Shown here piece after piece: positions 53,299-61,670 of a DNA stretch of 64,000 bases. Position numbers and translations under genes: made by a program. Position 1 is the first letter of the stretch, and every line of letters starts with the position of its first letter. This DNA comes from Novosphingobium sp. SG707 (GTDB lineage Bacteria; Pseudomonadota; Alphaproteobacteria; Sphingomonadales; Sphingomonadaceae). Below the pieces are notes generated by a model, which was not told where the DNA came from, made no database searches, and worked only from the letters and a program-made list of their open reading frames with translations. The DNA is taken from NCBI RefSeq assembly GCF_012275515.1, contig NZ_JAAZQL010000012.1, positions 60,546 through 124,545 of the forward strand. Reading direction: 5' to 3'.

Positions 53299-53937
53299 TC
53301 AGGCCTTGAGAGCCGCCGCCGCGCCGGCAGCGGCCGTAATGGCGGCTGCATCGGCGCCCTTGCCCACCATCCAGCTTCCGCCGACACAGAGCACCTGCGG
53401 CAGGGCCAGATAGTTGGGGGCCGTGGCCAGCGTGATGCCGCCGGTGGGGCAGAAGCGGGCCGAGCCGAAGGGGCCGGCGATGGCCTTCAGAGCGCTGACG
53501 CCGCCGCTGGCTTCGGCGGGGAAGAATTTGAAGCGGTTGAGGCCCAGATCCATGCCCAGCATGATGTCGGCAGCGTTCGCCGTGCCGGGCAGGAAGGGGA
53601 TGCCCGCCGCAACGGCCGCTTCGCCCAGACGCGGGGTGAGGCCCGGCGAGACGATGAATTCGCTGCCCGCGTCGATTGCGCGCGCCAGATCGTCGGGGTT
53701 CAGCACCGTGCCTGCGCCGACAATCGCGCCGGGAACCTGCTTCATCACCTTGATGGCGTCCAATGCACACTCGGTGCGCAGCGTGACTTCAAGTACCTTG
53801 AGGCCACCGGCGACCAGCGCCTCGGCCAGCGGCAGCGCATCTTCAAGCCGGTCGATCACCAGCACCGGGATCACCGGCGCGGTGCGCATGATGGCGTCGA
53901 TCCGGGCGGAGGCGGGGGTAGGTGTTTCGCTCATCAT
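53299..53937 (-). CDS. eda: KDPG aldolase Eda
   Basis: 212 residues, class I aldolase TIM barrel: VIPVLVIDRLEDALPLAEAL, KVLEVTLRTECAL with the Glu/Arg of the active site, IVGAGTVLNPDDL, and RFKFFPAEASGG carrying the Schiff-base Lys. CPTGGI binds the phosphate. It splits 2-keto-3-deoxy-6-phosphogluconate to pyruvate and glyceraldehyde-3-phosphate. ATG overlaps the glk stop. Last gene of the Entner-Doudoroff operon. Confidence 0.95.
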   Translation of the reverse strand: MMSETPTPASARIDAIMRTAPVIPVLVIDRLEDALPLAEALVAGGLKVLEVTLRTECALDAIKVMKQVPGAIVGAGTVLNPDDLARAIDAGSEFIVSPGLTPRLGEAAVAAGIPFLPGTANAADIMLGMDLGLNRFKFFPAEASGGVSALKAIAGPFGSARFCPTGGITLATAPNYLALPQVLCVGGSWMVGKGADAAAITAAAGAAAALKA

Positions 53938-54902
53938 GCATGTTCCTTCTGAAACGCGGCGGCCGCGCCGAGCAGGCCCGGTTGGGGATGGGTAATCAGC
54001 TTGACCGGCAGGCTGGCCATCAGGCTTTCAAAGCGGCCCTTGGCGCGGAAACGGTCGGCAAAGCCGGAGGACAGGATCGTGTCCTTGATGCGCAGGCCAA
54101 GCCCGCCCGCGATGACCACGGCCGACCCGCCCTGCGCCAGCGCCAGATCGCCCGCCGCCGAACCCAGCGAGAGGCAGAAACGGTCGATGGCCGCCGCCAT
54201 CAGCGTGTCCTCTCCCGCAGTGCCCCTGGTCCAGATCGTGCGGTCGTCAGTATGCAGCACCGGGCGCTGCTCCAGCGCGGCCAGCGTTTCGTAAATATCG
54301 ACAATCGCCGGGCCCGACACCACGCGCTCAACCGAAACGCGGCGATGACGCTGGCGCAGGCGGGCCAGAATCGCGTCCTCCACCGCATCGAGCGGGGCGA
54401 AATCGAGATGGCCGCCTTCGGTTGCCTGAACATGATAGAAGCCGTTACCATCGCGCCAGACATGCGCCACGCCGAGCCCGGTGCCGGGGCCGACGATGGT
54501 GATCGTGCCGCTGGTGGGCAGCGCGACATCCGGCCCCGTCAGATGCTGGAAATATTCATCGCCCGCGCGCGCCACGGCGTGGCCCACCGCGCCAAAGTCA
54601 TTGACGATGGTGACCTTGTCCACGCCCAGCCGCTCGGGCAACTGATCGGGCAGGATCACCCACGGGTTGTTGGTAAAGCGGATCAGTTCGCCGCCCACCG
54701 GCCCGGCCACGGCCAGCGCCACGGCGCGCGGCAGGGCGCGGCCCGAAATTTCCGCGAAATGCTCCCATGCCGTTTCAAAGCTGGCATGTTCATTGGTTTT
54801 CAGCGTGGCCGGTTCGCCCAGCGCGATCGCGCCATCATCGCCAAGTGTGGCAATGGTGAAACGCGCGTGGGTGCCGCCAATATCTACCGTAACGAGTTCC
54901 AT
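53934..54902 (-). CDS. glk: Glucokinase Glk
   Basis: 322 residues of the bacterial hexokinase (ROK-related) type: VTVDIGGTHARFTI at the N-terminus (ATP phosphate loop), VALAVAGPVGGELIRFTNN, IVGPGTGLGVAHVW and ATEGGHLDFAPLD at the sugar site. It phosphorylates glucose for Zwf. Gap to edd is 29 bases; eda overlaps its end. Confidence 0.94.
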   Translation of the reverse strand: MELVTVDIGGTHARFTIATLGDDGAIALGEPATLKTNEHASFETAWEHFAEISGRALPRAVALAVAGPVGGELIRFTNNPWVILPDQLPERLGVDKVTIVNDFGAVGHAVARAGDEYFQHLTGPDVALPTSGTITIVGPGTGLGVAHVWRDGNGFYHVQATEGGHLDFAPLDAVEDAILARLRQRHRRVSVERVVSGPAIVDIYETLAALEQRPVLHTDDRTIWTRGTAGEDTLMAAAIDRFCLSLGSAAGDLALAQGGSAVVIAGGLGLRIKDTILSSGFADRFRAKGRFESLMASLPVKLITHPQPGLLGAAAAFQKEHA

Positions 54903-54931
54903 GAATCCCCTCCGTCGTCAGGCCTTTAGCG

Positions 54932-56758
54932 TCAAAGACCTGCGAGCGCCAGCATGGCCGATCCGCCCTTTTCGGCGCCATCGGCCCCGGCGCGGAACAT
55001 CGCGAACAATTCGCGCCCCACGCCCATCGCGGCCACAGGCGCAGCAGCAGGCGTGCGGCCCGACAGATCAGCCTTCACCTCCAGCGTGCCGGTTTGCGCG
55101 CAGACGCGGATGATGTCGCCATTTTCCACCAGCGCCAGCGCGCCGCCCGCAAGGGCTTCGGGCGTGACGTGGATGGCGGCGGGAACCTTGCCGGACGCGC
55201 CCGACATGCGGCCGTCGGTGACCAGCGCCACCTTGAAACCCTTGTCCTGAAGCACGCCGAGCGGCGGGGTCAGCTTGTGAAGCTCGGGCATGCCATTGGC
55301 GCGCGGCCCCTGGAAACGCACGACCACAACGCAGTCACGCTCCAGTTCGCCCGCCTTGAAGGCAGCCTGCACTTCTTCCTGGCTGTTGAACACCAGCGCG
55401 GGGGCCTCGATGGTCCAGCGCTCCTTCTCCACCGCCGAGGACTTGAAGGTCGCGCGGCCCAGATTGCCCTGCACCAGACGCATCCCGCCATCGGGCTGGA
55501 ACGGCTCTGCCACGGTCGAGAGCATCGCCGGATCATGGCTGACCTCGGGTGCGGGGCGGAAGGCCAGCGATTGATTGCCCTCAGGGCCATCGAGATAAGG
55601 CTCGGTGGCATAGGCGGCAAAACCGCCCTCGGCCACGGTCAGGATGTCGCCATGGCAAAGCCCTGCGCCCAGCAGTTCGCGGATGACATAGCCCATGCCG
55701 CCAGCGGCGTGGAAATGGTTCACATCGCCCGAGCCGTTGGGATAAACGCGCGCGATCAGCGGCACGACCGATGACAATTCATCCAGATCCGCCCAGTCGA
55801 TCAGCACGCCCGCCGCCCGCGCCATCGCGGGCAGGTGGATCGCATGATTGGTGCTGCCCCCGGTGGCCAGCAGGCCGATGCAGGCGTTCAGGATCGCCTT
55901 TTCATCGACCACCTCGCCCATCGGGCGCGGATCGGCGCCCTTGCGGCTGATCTGCGTCAGGCGATGGACGGCCGCGCGGGTCAACTGGCTGCGCAGCGGG
56001 GTGTTGGGTGGCACAAAGCTGGAGCCGGGCAATTGCAGGCCCATCATTTCCATCATCATCTGATTGGAATTGGCGGTGCCATAGAAGGTGCAGGTGCCCG
56101 GCGAGTGGTAAGACCCCATCTCGCTTTTCAGCAATTCCTCGCGGCCCACCTTGCCTTCGGCGTAGAGCTGGCGGGTCTTCTGCTTTTCCTTGTTGGCGAT
56201 GCCGCTGGGCATCGGGCCGCTGGGGATGAAGATCGAGGGCAGATGGCCAAAGCGCAGCGCGCCGATCACCAGACCCGGCACGATCTTGTCGCAGATACCC
56301 AGCAGCGCGGTGCTGTCGAACACGGCGTGGCTGAGCGAAACGGCGGTGGAAAGCGCAATCGTATCGCGCGAAAAGAGCGACAGCTCCATCCCGTCCATGC
56401 CCTGCGTCACGCCGTCGCACATGGCCGGAACGCCGCCCGCGACCTGCGCCGTGGCGCCCACTTCGCGGGCATAGATCTTCATCGCATCGGGAAAACGCGC
56501 ATAGGGCTGATGCGCGGAAAGCATGTCATTATAGGCCGTGACGATGCCGATGTTCTGGGCGCGGGTGAAGGCCAGCGTCTTCTGGTCCTCGACCGCGCCC
56601 GCATAGGCATGGGCAAGGTTGGAACAGCCATAGGCCGAACGGTCCCCATGGCGGTCGCTCTCGCGCGCCATCAGGTCGAGATAGGCGCTGCGGGTCGCCT
56701 TGGACCGGGCGATCACGCGCTCGGTCACGCGGGCGATAGTGGGGTGCAGTTCGGCCAT
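54932..56758 (-). CDS. edd: 6-phosphogluconate dehydratase Edd
   Basis: 608 residues of the IlvD/Edd family. Cluster cysteines are seen in PAMCDGVTQGMDGMELSLFS, LLGICDKIVPG and SPGTCTFYGTANSNQMMME; LATGGSTNHAIHLPAMARAAG and the C-terminal TDGRMSGASGKVPAAIHVTPEA (given in part) complete the signature. It turns 6-phosphogluconate into KDPG. Starts 17 bases after the zwf stop. Confidence 0.95.
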   Translation of the reverse strand: MAELHPTIARVTERVIARSKATRSAYLDLMARESDRHGDRSAYGCSNLAHAYAGAVEDQKTLAFTRAQNIGIVTAYNDMLSAHQPYARFPDAMKIYAREVGATAQVAGGVPAMCDGVTQGMDGMELSLFSRDTIALSTAVSLSHAVFDSTALLGICDKIVPGLVIGALRFGHLPSIFIPSGPMPSGIANKEKQKTRQLYAEGKVGREELLKSEMGSYHSPGTCTFYGTANSNQMMMEMMGLQLPGSSFVPPNTPLRSQLTRAAVHRLTQISRKGADPRPMGEVVDEKAILNACIGLLATGGSTNHAIHLPAMARAAGVLIDWADLDELSSVVPLIARVYPNGSGDVNHFHAAGGMGYVIRELLGAGLCHGDILTVAEGGFAAYATEPYLDGPEGNQSLAFRPAPEVSHDPAMLSTVAEPFQPDGGMRLVQGNLGRATFKSSAVEKERWTIEAPALVFNSQEEVQAAFKAGELERDCVVVVRFQGPRANGMPELHKLTPPLGVLQDKGFKVALVTDGRMSGASGKVPAAIHVTPEALAGGALALVENGDIIRVCAQTGTLEVKADLSGRTPAAAPVAAMGVGRELFAMFRAGADGAEKGGSAMLALAGL

Positions 56759-56775
56759 GAGCTTTGTCCTATTCC

Positions 56776-58248
56776 TTATTCATGCCACGCCACGCCATCC
56801 TTGGCGGCAAGGGCGATGGCGGCGGTCGGCCCCCAGCTTCCTGCGCCATAGGGGTTGGGCGTGATGCCATTGTCGGTCCACACCTTGCGCACACCGTCGA
56901 TCCAGGCCCATTGCGCCTCCACCTCGTCGCGGCGGACGAACAGCGTCTGATCGCCCTCTATCAGGTCGAGCAGCAGGCGCTCATAGGCAATGCGCTTGGT
57001 CGGGCCAGCAAAGGCGTCTTCCATGCTGATGTCGAGCGGCACTTCGCGCAGGCGCAAGCCTCCGCGATCCAGACCCGGCACCTTGGCATTGGTGGTGAAG
57101 GTGATGTTTTCCTCGGGCTGGATGCCGATGACCAGCCGGTTGGGCTGGGCAATCGCGCCGCGCTGGGCAAACATCGAATGGGGCACCGGGCGAAACTGCA
57201 CGACGATCTCGGTGGTCCGCTTGGGCAGACGCTTGCCGGTGCGCAGATAGAAGGGCACGCCCTTCCAGCGCCAGTTGTCGATATGCGCCTTGATCGCCAC
57301 GAAAGTTTCGGTGGCCGAAGGCTGGCCCAATTCGTCGGCATAGCCGGGCACCGAAGCGCCGTTGATCGCGCCCGCGCGATACTGGCCGGTCACGGTGTCG
57401 CCCGCAGCAACGGTGCGGAGTGAGCGCAGGACCTTGGTCTTTTCGCCCCGGATCGCGGCCGGGTCAAACCGGCTGGGCGGCTCCATCGCGACAAGGGCGA
57501 GCAGTTGCAGCATATGGTTCTGCACCATATCGCGCAGCGCGCCCGCGCCGTCGTAAAAGCCCACGCGCCCTTCAAGGCCAACCGTTTCCGCCACGGTGAT
57601 CTGAACGTGCTCGATATAGTGCGAGTTCCAGATCGGCTCGAAAAGAATGTTGGCAAAGCGCAGCGCCATCAGGTTCTGGACGGTTTCCTTGCCCAGATAG
57701 TGGTCGATGCGGAAAATGCGGTCTTCGGGAAAGGCCGAGGCCACCGCGTCATTGATATGGCGGCTGGTGTCCAGATCCGTGCCCAGCGGCTTTTCAAGGC
57801 CGATGCGGCTGGTCTCGTCGGCAAGTCCGCTGGCCTGAAGGCCCGCAATGGTGGGTTCGAACAGGCTGGGCGCGGTGGACAGGAAAATCGCCAGACCATC
57901 CTGACGCGGGCCGACCTTGGCGGCCAGATCGGCAAATTGCGCGGTCTGGTTCGCGTCGAGCGCCTGATAGGTCAGCCGCTGGAGAAAGCCGGGGATCGCG
58001 CTCTTGCGATAATCGGGCAGGAACTTGCCCAGCGCATCGGCGGCAAAATTGCGGAAGCCATCGTCATCGAGGTCGGAGCGGGCCGTGCCGATGATGCCCA
58101 GCTTTTCCGGCACCAGAGCATCGGCATGAAGCGCGCACAGCGAGGGCAGCAGCATGCGCTGCGAAAGATCGCCGGTGGCGCCAAACAGCAGCAGCTTGTC
58201 GGCGGTAAAGCTCATCGATGGAGTCCCCTCGGGTGTCACGACTGTCAC
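56776..58248 (-). CDS. zwf: Glucose-6-phosphate 1-dehydrogenase Zwf
   Basis: 490 residues from GTG at 58248, chosen because AAGGAG lies 6 bases upstream; ATG at 58215 (MSFTADKLL) is the alternative, and the frame is open 37 codons further. NADP site LLLFGATGDLSQRMLLPSL; catalytic RIDHYLGKETVQNLMALRFAN (given in part); FYLRTGKRLPKRTTEIVVQF. It commits glucose-6-phosphate to the Entner-Doudoroff route, the main sugar pathway in sphingomonads, which usually lack phosphofructokinase. First gene of the operon. Confidence 0.93.
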   Translation of the reverse strand: MTVVTPEGTPSMSFTADKLLLFGATGDLSQRMLLPSLCALHADALVPEKLGIIGTARSDLDDDGFRNFAADALGKFLPDYRKSAIPGFLQRLTYQALDANQTAQFADLAAKVGPRQDGLAIFLSTAPSLFEPTIAGLQASGLADETSRIGLEKPLGTDLDTSRHINDAVASAFPEDRIFRIDHYLGKETVQNLMALRFANILFEPIWNSHYIEHVQITVAETVGLEGRVGFYDGAGALRDMVQNHMLQLLALVAMEPPSRFDPAAIRGEKTKVLRSLRTVAAGDTVTGQYRAGAINGASVPGYADELGQPSATETFVAIKAHIDNWRWKGVPFYLRTGKRLPKRTTEIVVQFRPVPHSMFAQRGAIAQPNRLVIGIQPEENITFTTNAKVPGLDRGGLRLREVPLDISMEDAFAGPTKRIAYERLLLDLIEGDQTLFVRRDEVEAQWAWIDGVRKVWTDNGITPNPYGAGSWGPTAAIALAAKDGVAWHE

Positions 58249-58478
58249 GGCTTTCTCCTTGGGTTGGAGTGCTTCCGCGCCATGGTTCACAGGGCCGCCT
58301 TGGTGGTGGCCCATTTGCTTGGGTGATCTAGCGCCCTGATGGGGTTTGCGCCAGTTCATCGCCCGGGAATGGCGCGGAAATCCTAGGGTTTGAATACGAA
58401 TTTGCGGTATGAATAGGTTTTCGCCATGCGCCGTGCAAGGCTGCGGGGCGGCTCATCCCCGCCTGTTGTGCCCGCCCG
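58249..58478 (-). promoter_or_regulatory. Upstream region of the zwf operon
   Basis: 230 bases between the cyclophilin stop and zwf, with an AT-richer core near 58385-58425, the likeliest place for the operon promoter. I see no palindrome strong enough to name an operator, such as a HexR site. Confidence 0.4.
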
Positions 58479-59420
58479 TCACCCCCGGCGGCGGACGGGA
58501 ATCGGGATGTTGCAGATGTCGGCGGCTCCGGGCGAATAGATGATGAAATCGTCATGCCGGTTGACCCGCGCGTTCACATAATCGCGAAATGATGCGCTGG
58601 CGCTGGAGAGATATTCGAAATGCGGCCGATCGGCAGGCGGCAGGTCATTGCCCTGCCGGATCGAGAGGATCGGCGTGTTCTTTGCCTTGTCATTATACAT
58701 GCCGTTGCCCGGCGCGCGGGGCAGGGAGGAGAGATGCTCGATCCCCTCGATCACTCGTCCCACCACGGCAATGTTGCGGTCGAGCTGGCGCGGGGGCGTG
58801 CCGATCACCGCATAGAGTTCGGCCCCCATGCCCGTATCGGGCGAATTGTTGCGCCCCACGCCCACCGAGCCATAGCAATGGACGGGCCAGACATGGCTGT
58901 CGTCAAACGCCATGGGAAAACCCATGTCGATGCCCGTATGCGGGGCATAGGCATCGCGGCCCGGATTGACATATTCCGGCGCGGCAAAGGCGCGCAGCAG
59001 ATAGTCGCTCTCGGGCACTTTGGCCAAGCCGGGCGGCAGGGGTTTGGCTTGCGGCGTATCCTCATCGGGATCGCCAAATTGCGCGACCCAATTGTCCTGA
59101 ACCCGATAGACAGCGCCATTGTCCCACCAATGGGCGGCCGCCAGCTTGAGCATATTGCCGATCCAGCCCTGACTGATGGGCGCGGGCAGAAGCTGGATGA
59201 TCACCTGCCGCGTTTTGCCGTTGCCATCCGGGGCCAGCGCCATCACCAGCAGGTCGGCAGGGTCGATCTCGCGCCAATCACTGGCCGGGGCGGCCTTGAT
59301 GATCTCGGCGCTGGGGCGGGTTCTCGGTTTTTCCGGTGTGGGTTTTTGTGGCGCGGCCGCCATGGCCATCTGGGCGGCGGAAAGGGCAAAGGCGGCGGAC
59401 AGAACAATCTTTTTGCGCAT
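58479..59420 (-). CDS. Secreted cyclophilin-type peptidyl-prolyl isomerase
   Basis: 313 residues: signal peptide (KKIVLSAAFALSAAQMAMAA), a Pro-rich linker, then a cyclophilin-like domain from about residue 50 to 245 with VIIQLLPAPISQGWIGNML, YRVQDNWVAQFGDPDEDTP and LYAVIGTPPRQLDRNIAVVGRVIEG (given in part). The domain is diverged and not all catalytic residues of classic cyclophilins are evident. It assists folding in the periplasm if active. The TGA ending the recombinase frame overlaps its ATG. Confidence 0.82.
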   Translation of the reverse strand: MRKKIVLSAAFALSAAQMAMAAAPQKPTPEKPRTRPSAEIIKAAPASDWREIDPADLLVMALAPDGNGKTRQVIIQLLPAPISQGWIGNMLKLAAAHWWDNGAVYRVQDNWVAQFGDPDEDTPQAKPLPPGLAKVPESDYLLRAFAAPEYVNPGRDAYAPHTGIDMGFPMAFDDSHVWPVHCYGSVGVGRNNSPDTGMGAELYAVIGTPPRQLDRNIAVVGRVIEGIEHLSSLPRAPGNGMYNDKAKNTPILSIRQGNDLPPADRPHFEYLSSASASFRDYVNARVNRHDDFIIYSPGAADICNIPIPVRRRG

Positions 59421-61204
59421 CAGGGCAATCTGCCTGCGCGCCCTCTCTTGCGCAAGCCGCGTTTCATCGCTAGGGGCCTGCCTTCCAGAGCAATGCGGAG
59501 CGGTGGCCGAGTGGTCGAAGGCGCTCGCCTGGAAAGTGAGTATACGTCAAAAGCGTATCGAGGGTTCGAATCCCTCCCGCTCCGCCATTTCAGTCCCAAA
59601 GTGGGCACGCTGATTCCCGCCGATTGCCCGCTAGAGGCCGAAGTAAGGGCGCGAAGCAGTTCGCCCTTTGATCCCACGATGCGGACATGACCTTCTCCGA
59701 CCTCAACGCGCTGGGCAAAGGCCCGCAGATGATCCCGCCGATAGCCGCCGCCCTCCTGCCGAAGCCGACGCCGCGCGGTCGCGGCGAACTTGCGAAGGAC
59801 AGTCGGTGTCACCGCCATGCTGCCGGAGCTTTCGAGCATGGCCTGTGCTCGCTCGGAATCGGCCTGCGCTTGATCGCGAAGCGCTCGAAGAGCGACGACG
59901 CGTTCCTTCAGCGCGGGGTCGTTCAGGTCGGCGACGCCCGATTCGATGGCTTCGTAGAGACGCTTCAAGCGAAGCTCTGTCTCGGCCGCGCGCCTGTTCA
60001 GTTCGGCAATATGCTCCCGGCGGCGCTCAGCCCGCTCCTCGCGCCGATCGAGGATCGACGCCAGGATTTCCTCGAGCCGCTCGGGCTGGAGCAGCCGGTT
60101 CTCAATATGGTCGCAGACGATGGCGTCGAGTTGCGGCATCGGGATCGAACGGCCGGAGCAGCCCGTCTCGCCCTGCCGCGCCTTGATCGAGCAGGTATAG
60201 TAGCGATAACGTCCGCCCTTGCCGGTGCGGAGTGTCATGGCTCCCCCACACTTCTCACAGAAGCAAATGCCGGTCAGCAAGGTCGGCCCACTGACGACGC
60301 GCGGCGGTGTCACCTTCGAGTTGCGGACGCGCAGATGCTCCTGCACTGCGTCGAACGTCTCCTGATCGATCAGGCGCGGCACCGGAACCACTACGATTTC
60401 GCTGACCGGTTTCAGTTCCTTGGACTTTGAGCGCTTGTTGAACTCGTGCTCGCCAACATAGGTGCGCCGGGTCAGGATACGATGAAGCTGACCGATGCCC
60501 CAACGCCCGCCGTCACGGGTGAAGATTCGGTTCCGATTGAGGTGGTTGACGATCGCCTTGACGCCCATCGGGCCAGAACCGCCTTCGCCCTGAAGGGCAA
60601 GCCGGTAGATTAGTCGCACGGTGTCGGCGTGTAGTGGGTCGATCTCCAGCTTCTTTTTGGTCTTGGTGCCGCGCTGCTCGGCCGCGATGATGCGATAGCC
60701 GATCGGCGGCAAAGCGCCGTTCCAGAAGCCCTGCCGGGCATTCTCCTTCAGGGCGCGCAGCACGTGCTTGGCGTTCTCCTTCGACTGATATTCGTCGAAC
60801 AGCGCCATGATCTGCCGCATCATGACGTGCATCGGGTCGTCGCCGATCTCCTGCGTGATCGAGACCAGCTTGACGCCGTTCTTCGCCAACCTGCGAACAT
60901 AAAACTCCAGCTCGAAGTGATCGCGGAAAAAGCGCGAGAAGCTATGGACCACGACGACATCGAAGGGCGCGGGCTTGGAAGTGCCGGCTTCGATCATCTG
61001 TTGAAAGGCCGGACGGCGGTCATTGGTCGCGGTCGCGCCCGGCTCGACAAAGGTTTCGACGAGTTGGTATCCGCGCGAGGCGCAATAGGCTTCGCCTTGT
61101 CGCTTCTGATCAGGGATCGACACATCGTGTTCGGCTTGCCGTGCGGTCGAGACACGCAGGTAGAGGGCGGCGCGGGTGGCGACCAAGGGAGCTTCTTTAT
61201 TCAT
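59420..61204 (-). CDS. Large serine recombinase/integrase, C-terminus chimeric with tRNA-Ser antisense
   Basis: 594 residues. Resolvase-type catalytic domain ALYLRVSTARQAEHDVSIPD (nucleophile Ser19), FDVVVVHSFSRFFRD with the catalytic Arg; the recombinase domain NARQGFWNGALPPIGYRI; a zinc ribbon with CFCEKCGG and a second Cys pair near CSIKARQGETGC; then a coiled coil at about 395-460. From TGG at 59587 the frame runs antisense through tRNA-Ser (WRSGRDSNPRYAF...) and stops at 59420, on the cyclophilin ATG. The natural end of the enzyme therefore lies near GLK, and the last ~55 residues come from the host site. Overlaps the HTH gene by 8 bases. Confidence 0.88.
   Translation of the reverse strand: MNKEAPLVATRAALYLRVSTARQAEHDVSIPDQKRQGEAYCASRGYQLVETFVEPGATATNDRRPAFQQMIEAGTSKPAPFDVVVVHSFSRFFRDHFELEFYVRRLAKNGVKLVSITQEIGDDPMHVMMRQIMALFDEYQSKENAKHVLRALKENARQGFWNGALPPIGYRIIAAEQRGTKTKKKLEIDPLHADTVRLIYRLALQGEGGSGPMGVKAIVNHLNRNRIFTRDGGRWGIGQLHRILTRRTYVGEHEFNKRSKSKELKPVSEIVVVPVPRLIDQETFDAVQEHLRVRNSKVTPPRVVSGPTLLTGICFCEKCGGAMTLRTGKGGRYRYYTCSIKARQGETGCSGRSIPMPQLDAIVCDHIENRLLQPERLEEILASILDRREERAERRREHIAELNRRAAETELRLKRLYEAIESGVADLNDPALKERVVALRALRDQAQADSERAQAMLESSGSMAVTPTVLRKFAATARRRLRQEGGGYRRDHLRAFAQRVEVGEGHVRIVGSKGELLRALTSASSGQSAGISVPTLGLKWRSGRDSNPRYAFDVYSLSRRAPSTTRPPLRIALEGRPLAMKRGLRKRGRAGRLP
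59497..59587 (+). tRNA. tRNA-Ser (anticodon GGA)
   Basis: Class II tRNA: acceptor GGAGCGG with CCGCTCC, anticodon loop CTGGAAA giving GGA, a long variable arm (TATACG/CGTATC type), T arm GAGGG-TTCGAAT-CCCTC, discriminator G and encoded CCA (59585-59587). The 3' end is the integration point of the island to the right: the recombinase gene reads into it from the other strand. Confidence 0.96.
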
Positions 61205-61598
61205 GGGCGGTCTCCTTTGGGCGAGATGGTTTGCGGCGCGAACTGGTCAGAGCCAGCTCCAGCACGACGCGATCGTGGATCAGTTTCGGGGCGAGCTTCT
61301 TGCCGCTCCGCTCCATGCGGACGAGGCCGTAGCTGGTCATCGCCTTGAGGGTGCGTGAGAGGTTGGACTTCGCGCGTCCGGTCAACTCGGCCAGGGCGTC
61401 GAGCGAATCCGGCTCGTTCTCCGCAATGAGCCGCAGCATGTCGCGGTTGGACGCCGACAAAACCTTGGAAAAGGATTCCGTCGAAATGAACCAGACCTTC
61501 GGATCGTCCGCTGACGGCTTCTCTTCGCCGCGCGCGATGCGCAGCGTGCGCGCCTTCATCTCTTCGGTGTCGGCAATGCCGATTTTCAGCGTGGTCAC
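61197..61598 (-). CDS. HVO_A0114-type winged-helix DNA-binding protein
   Basis: 133 residues from GTG at 61598, which has GGAGG nine bases upstream; the frame is open 16 codons more. The centre is a winged helix: SASNRDMLRLIAENEPDSLD, ALAELTGRAKSNLSRTLKAM, YGLVRMERSGKKLAPKLIHD. This resembles the HVO_A0114/MarR-like group, some of which serve as antitoxin-type repressors. It overlaps the recombinase start by 8 bases (ATGAATAA) and so probably controls or helps the recombinase. No TumE-type toxin is adjacent in the visible part. Confidence 0.75.
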   Translation of the reverse strand: MTTLKIGIADTEEMKARTLRIARGEEKPSADDPKVWFISTESFSKVLSASNRDMLRLIAENEPDSLDALAELTGRAKSNLSRTLKAMTSYGLVRMERSGKKLAPKLIHDRVVLELALTSSRRKPSRPKETAHE

Positions 61599-61670
61599 GG
61601 CGCGCGGCCTCCGTCTTGGCGCTTGCCAGCCAGACGCAGGCGTCAATTGGCGAAGCGGATATTCGCCGAA

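Noticed and set aside
59420..59587. Reading the recombinase tail (RSGRDSNPR...) as a functional domain
   Set aside because: It is the complement of tRNA-Ser plus host spacer; a well-known artefact pattern rather than an evolved domain.
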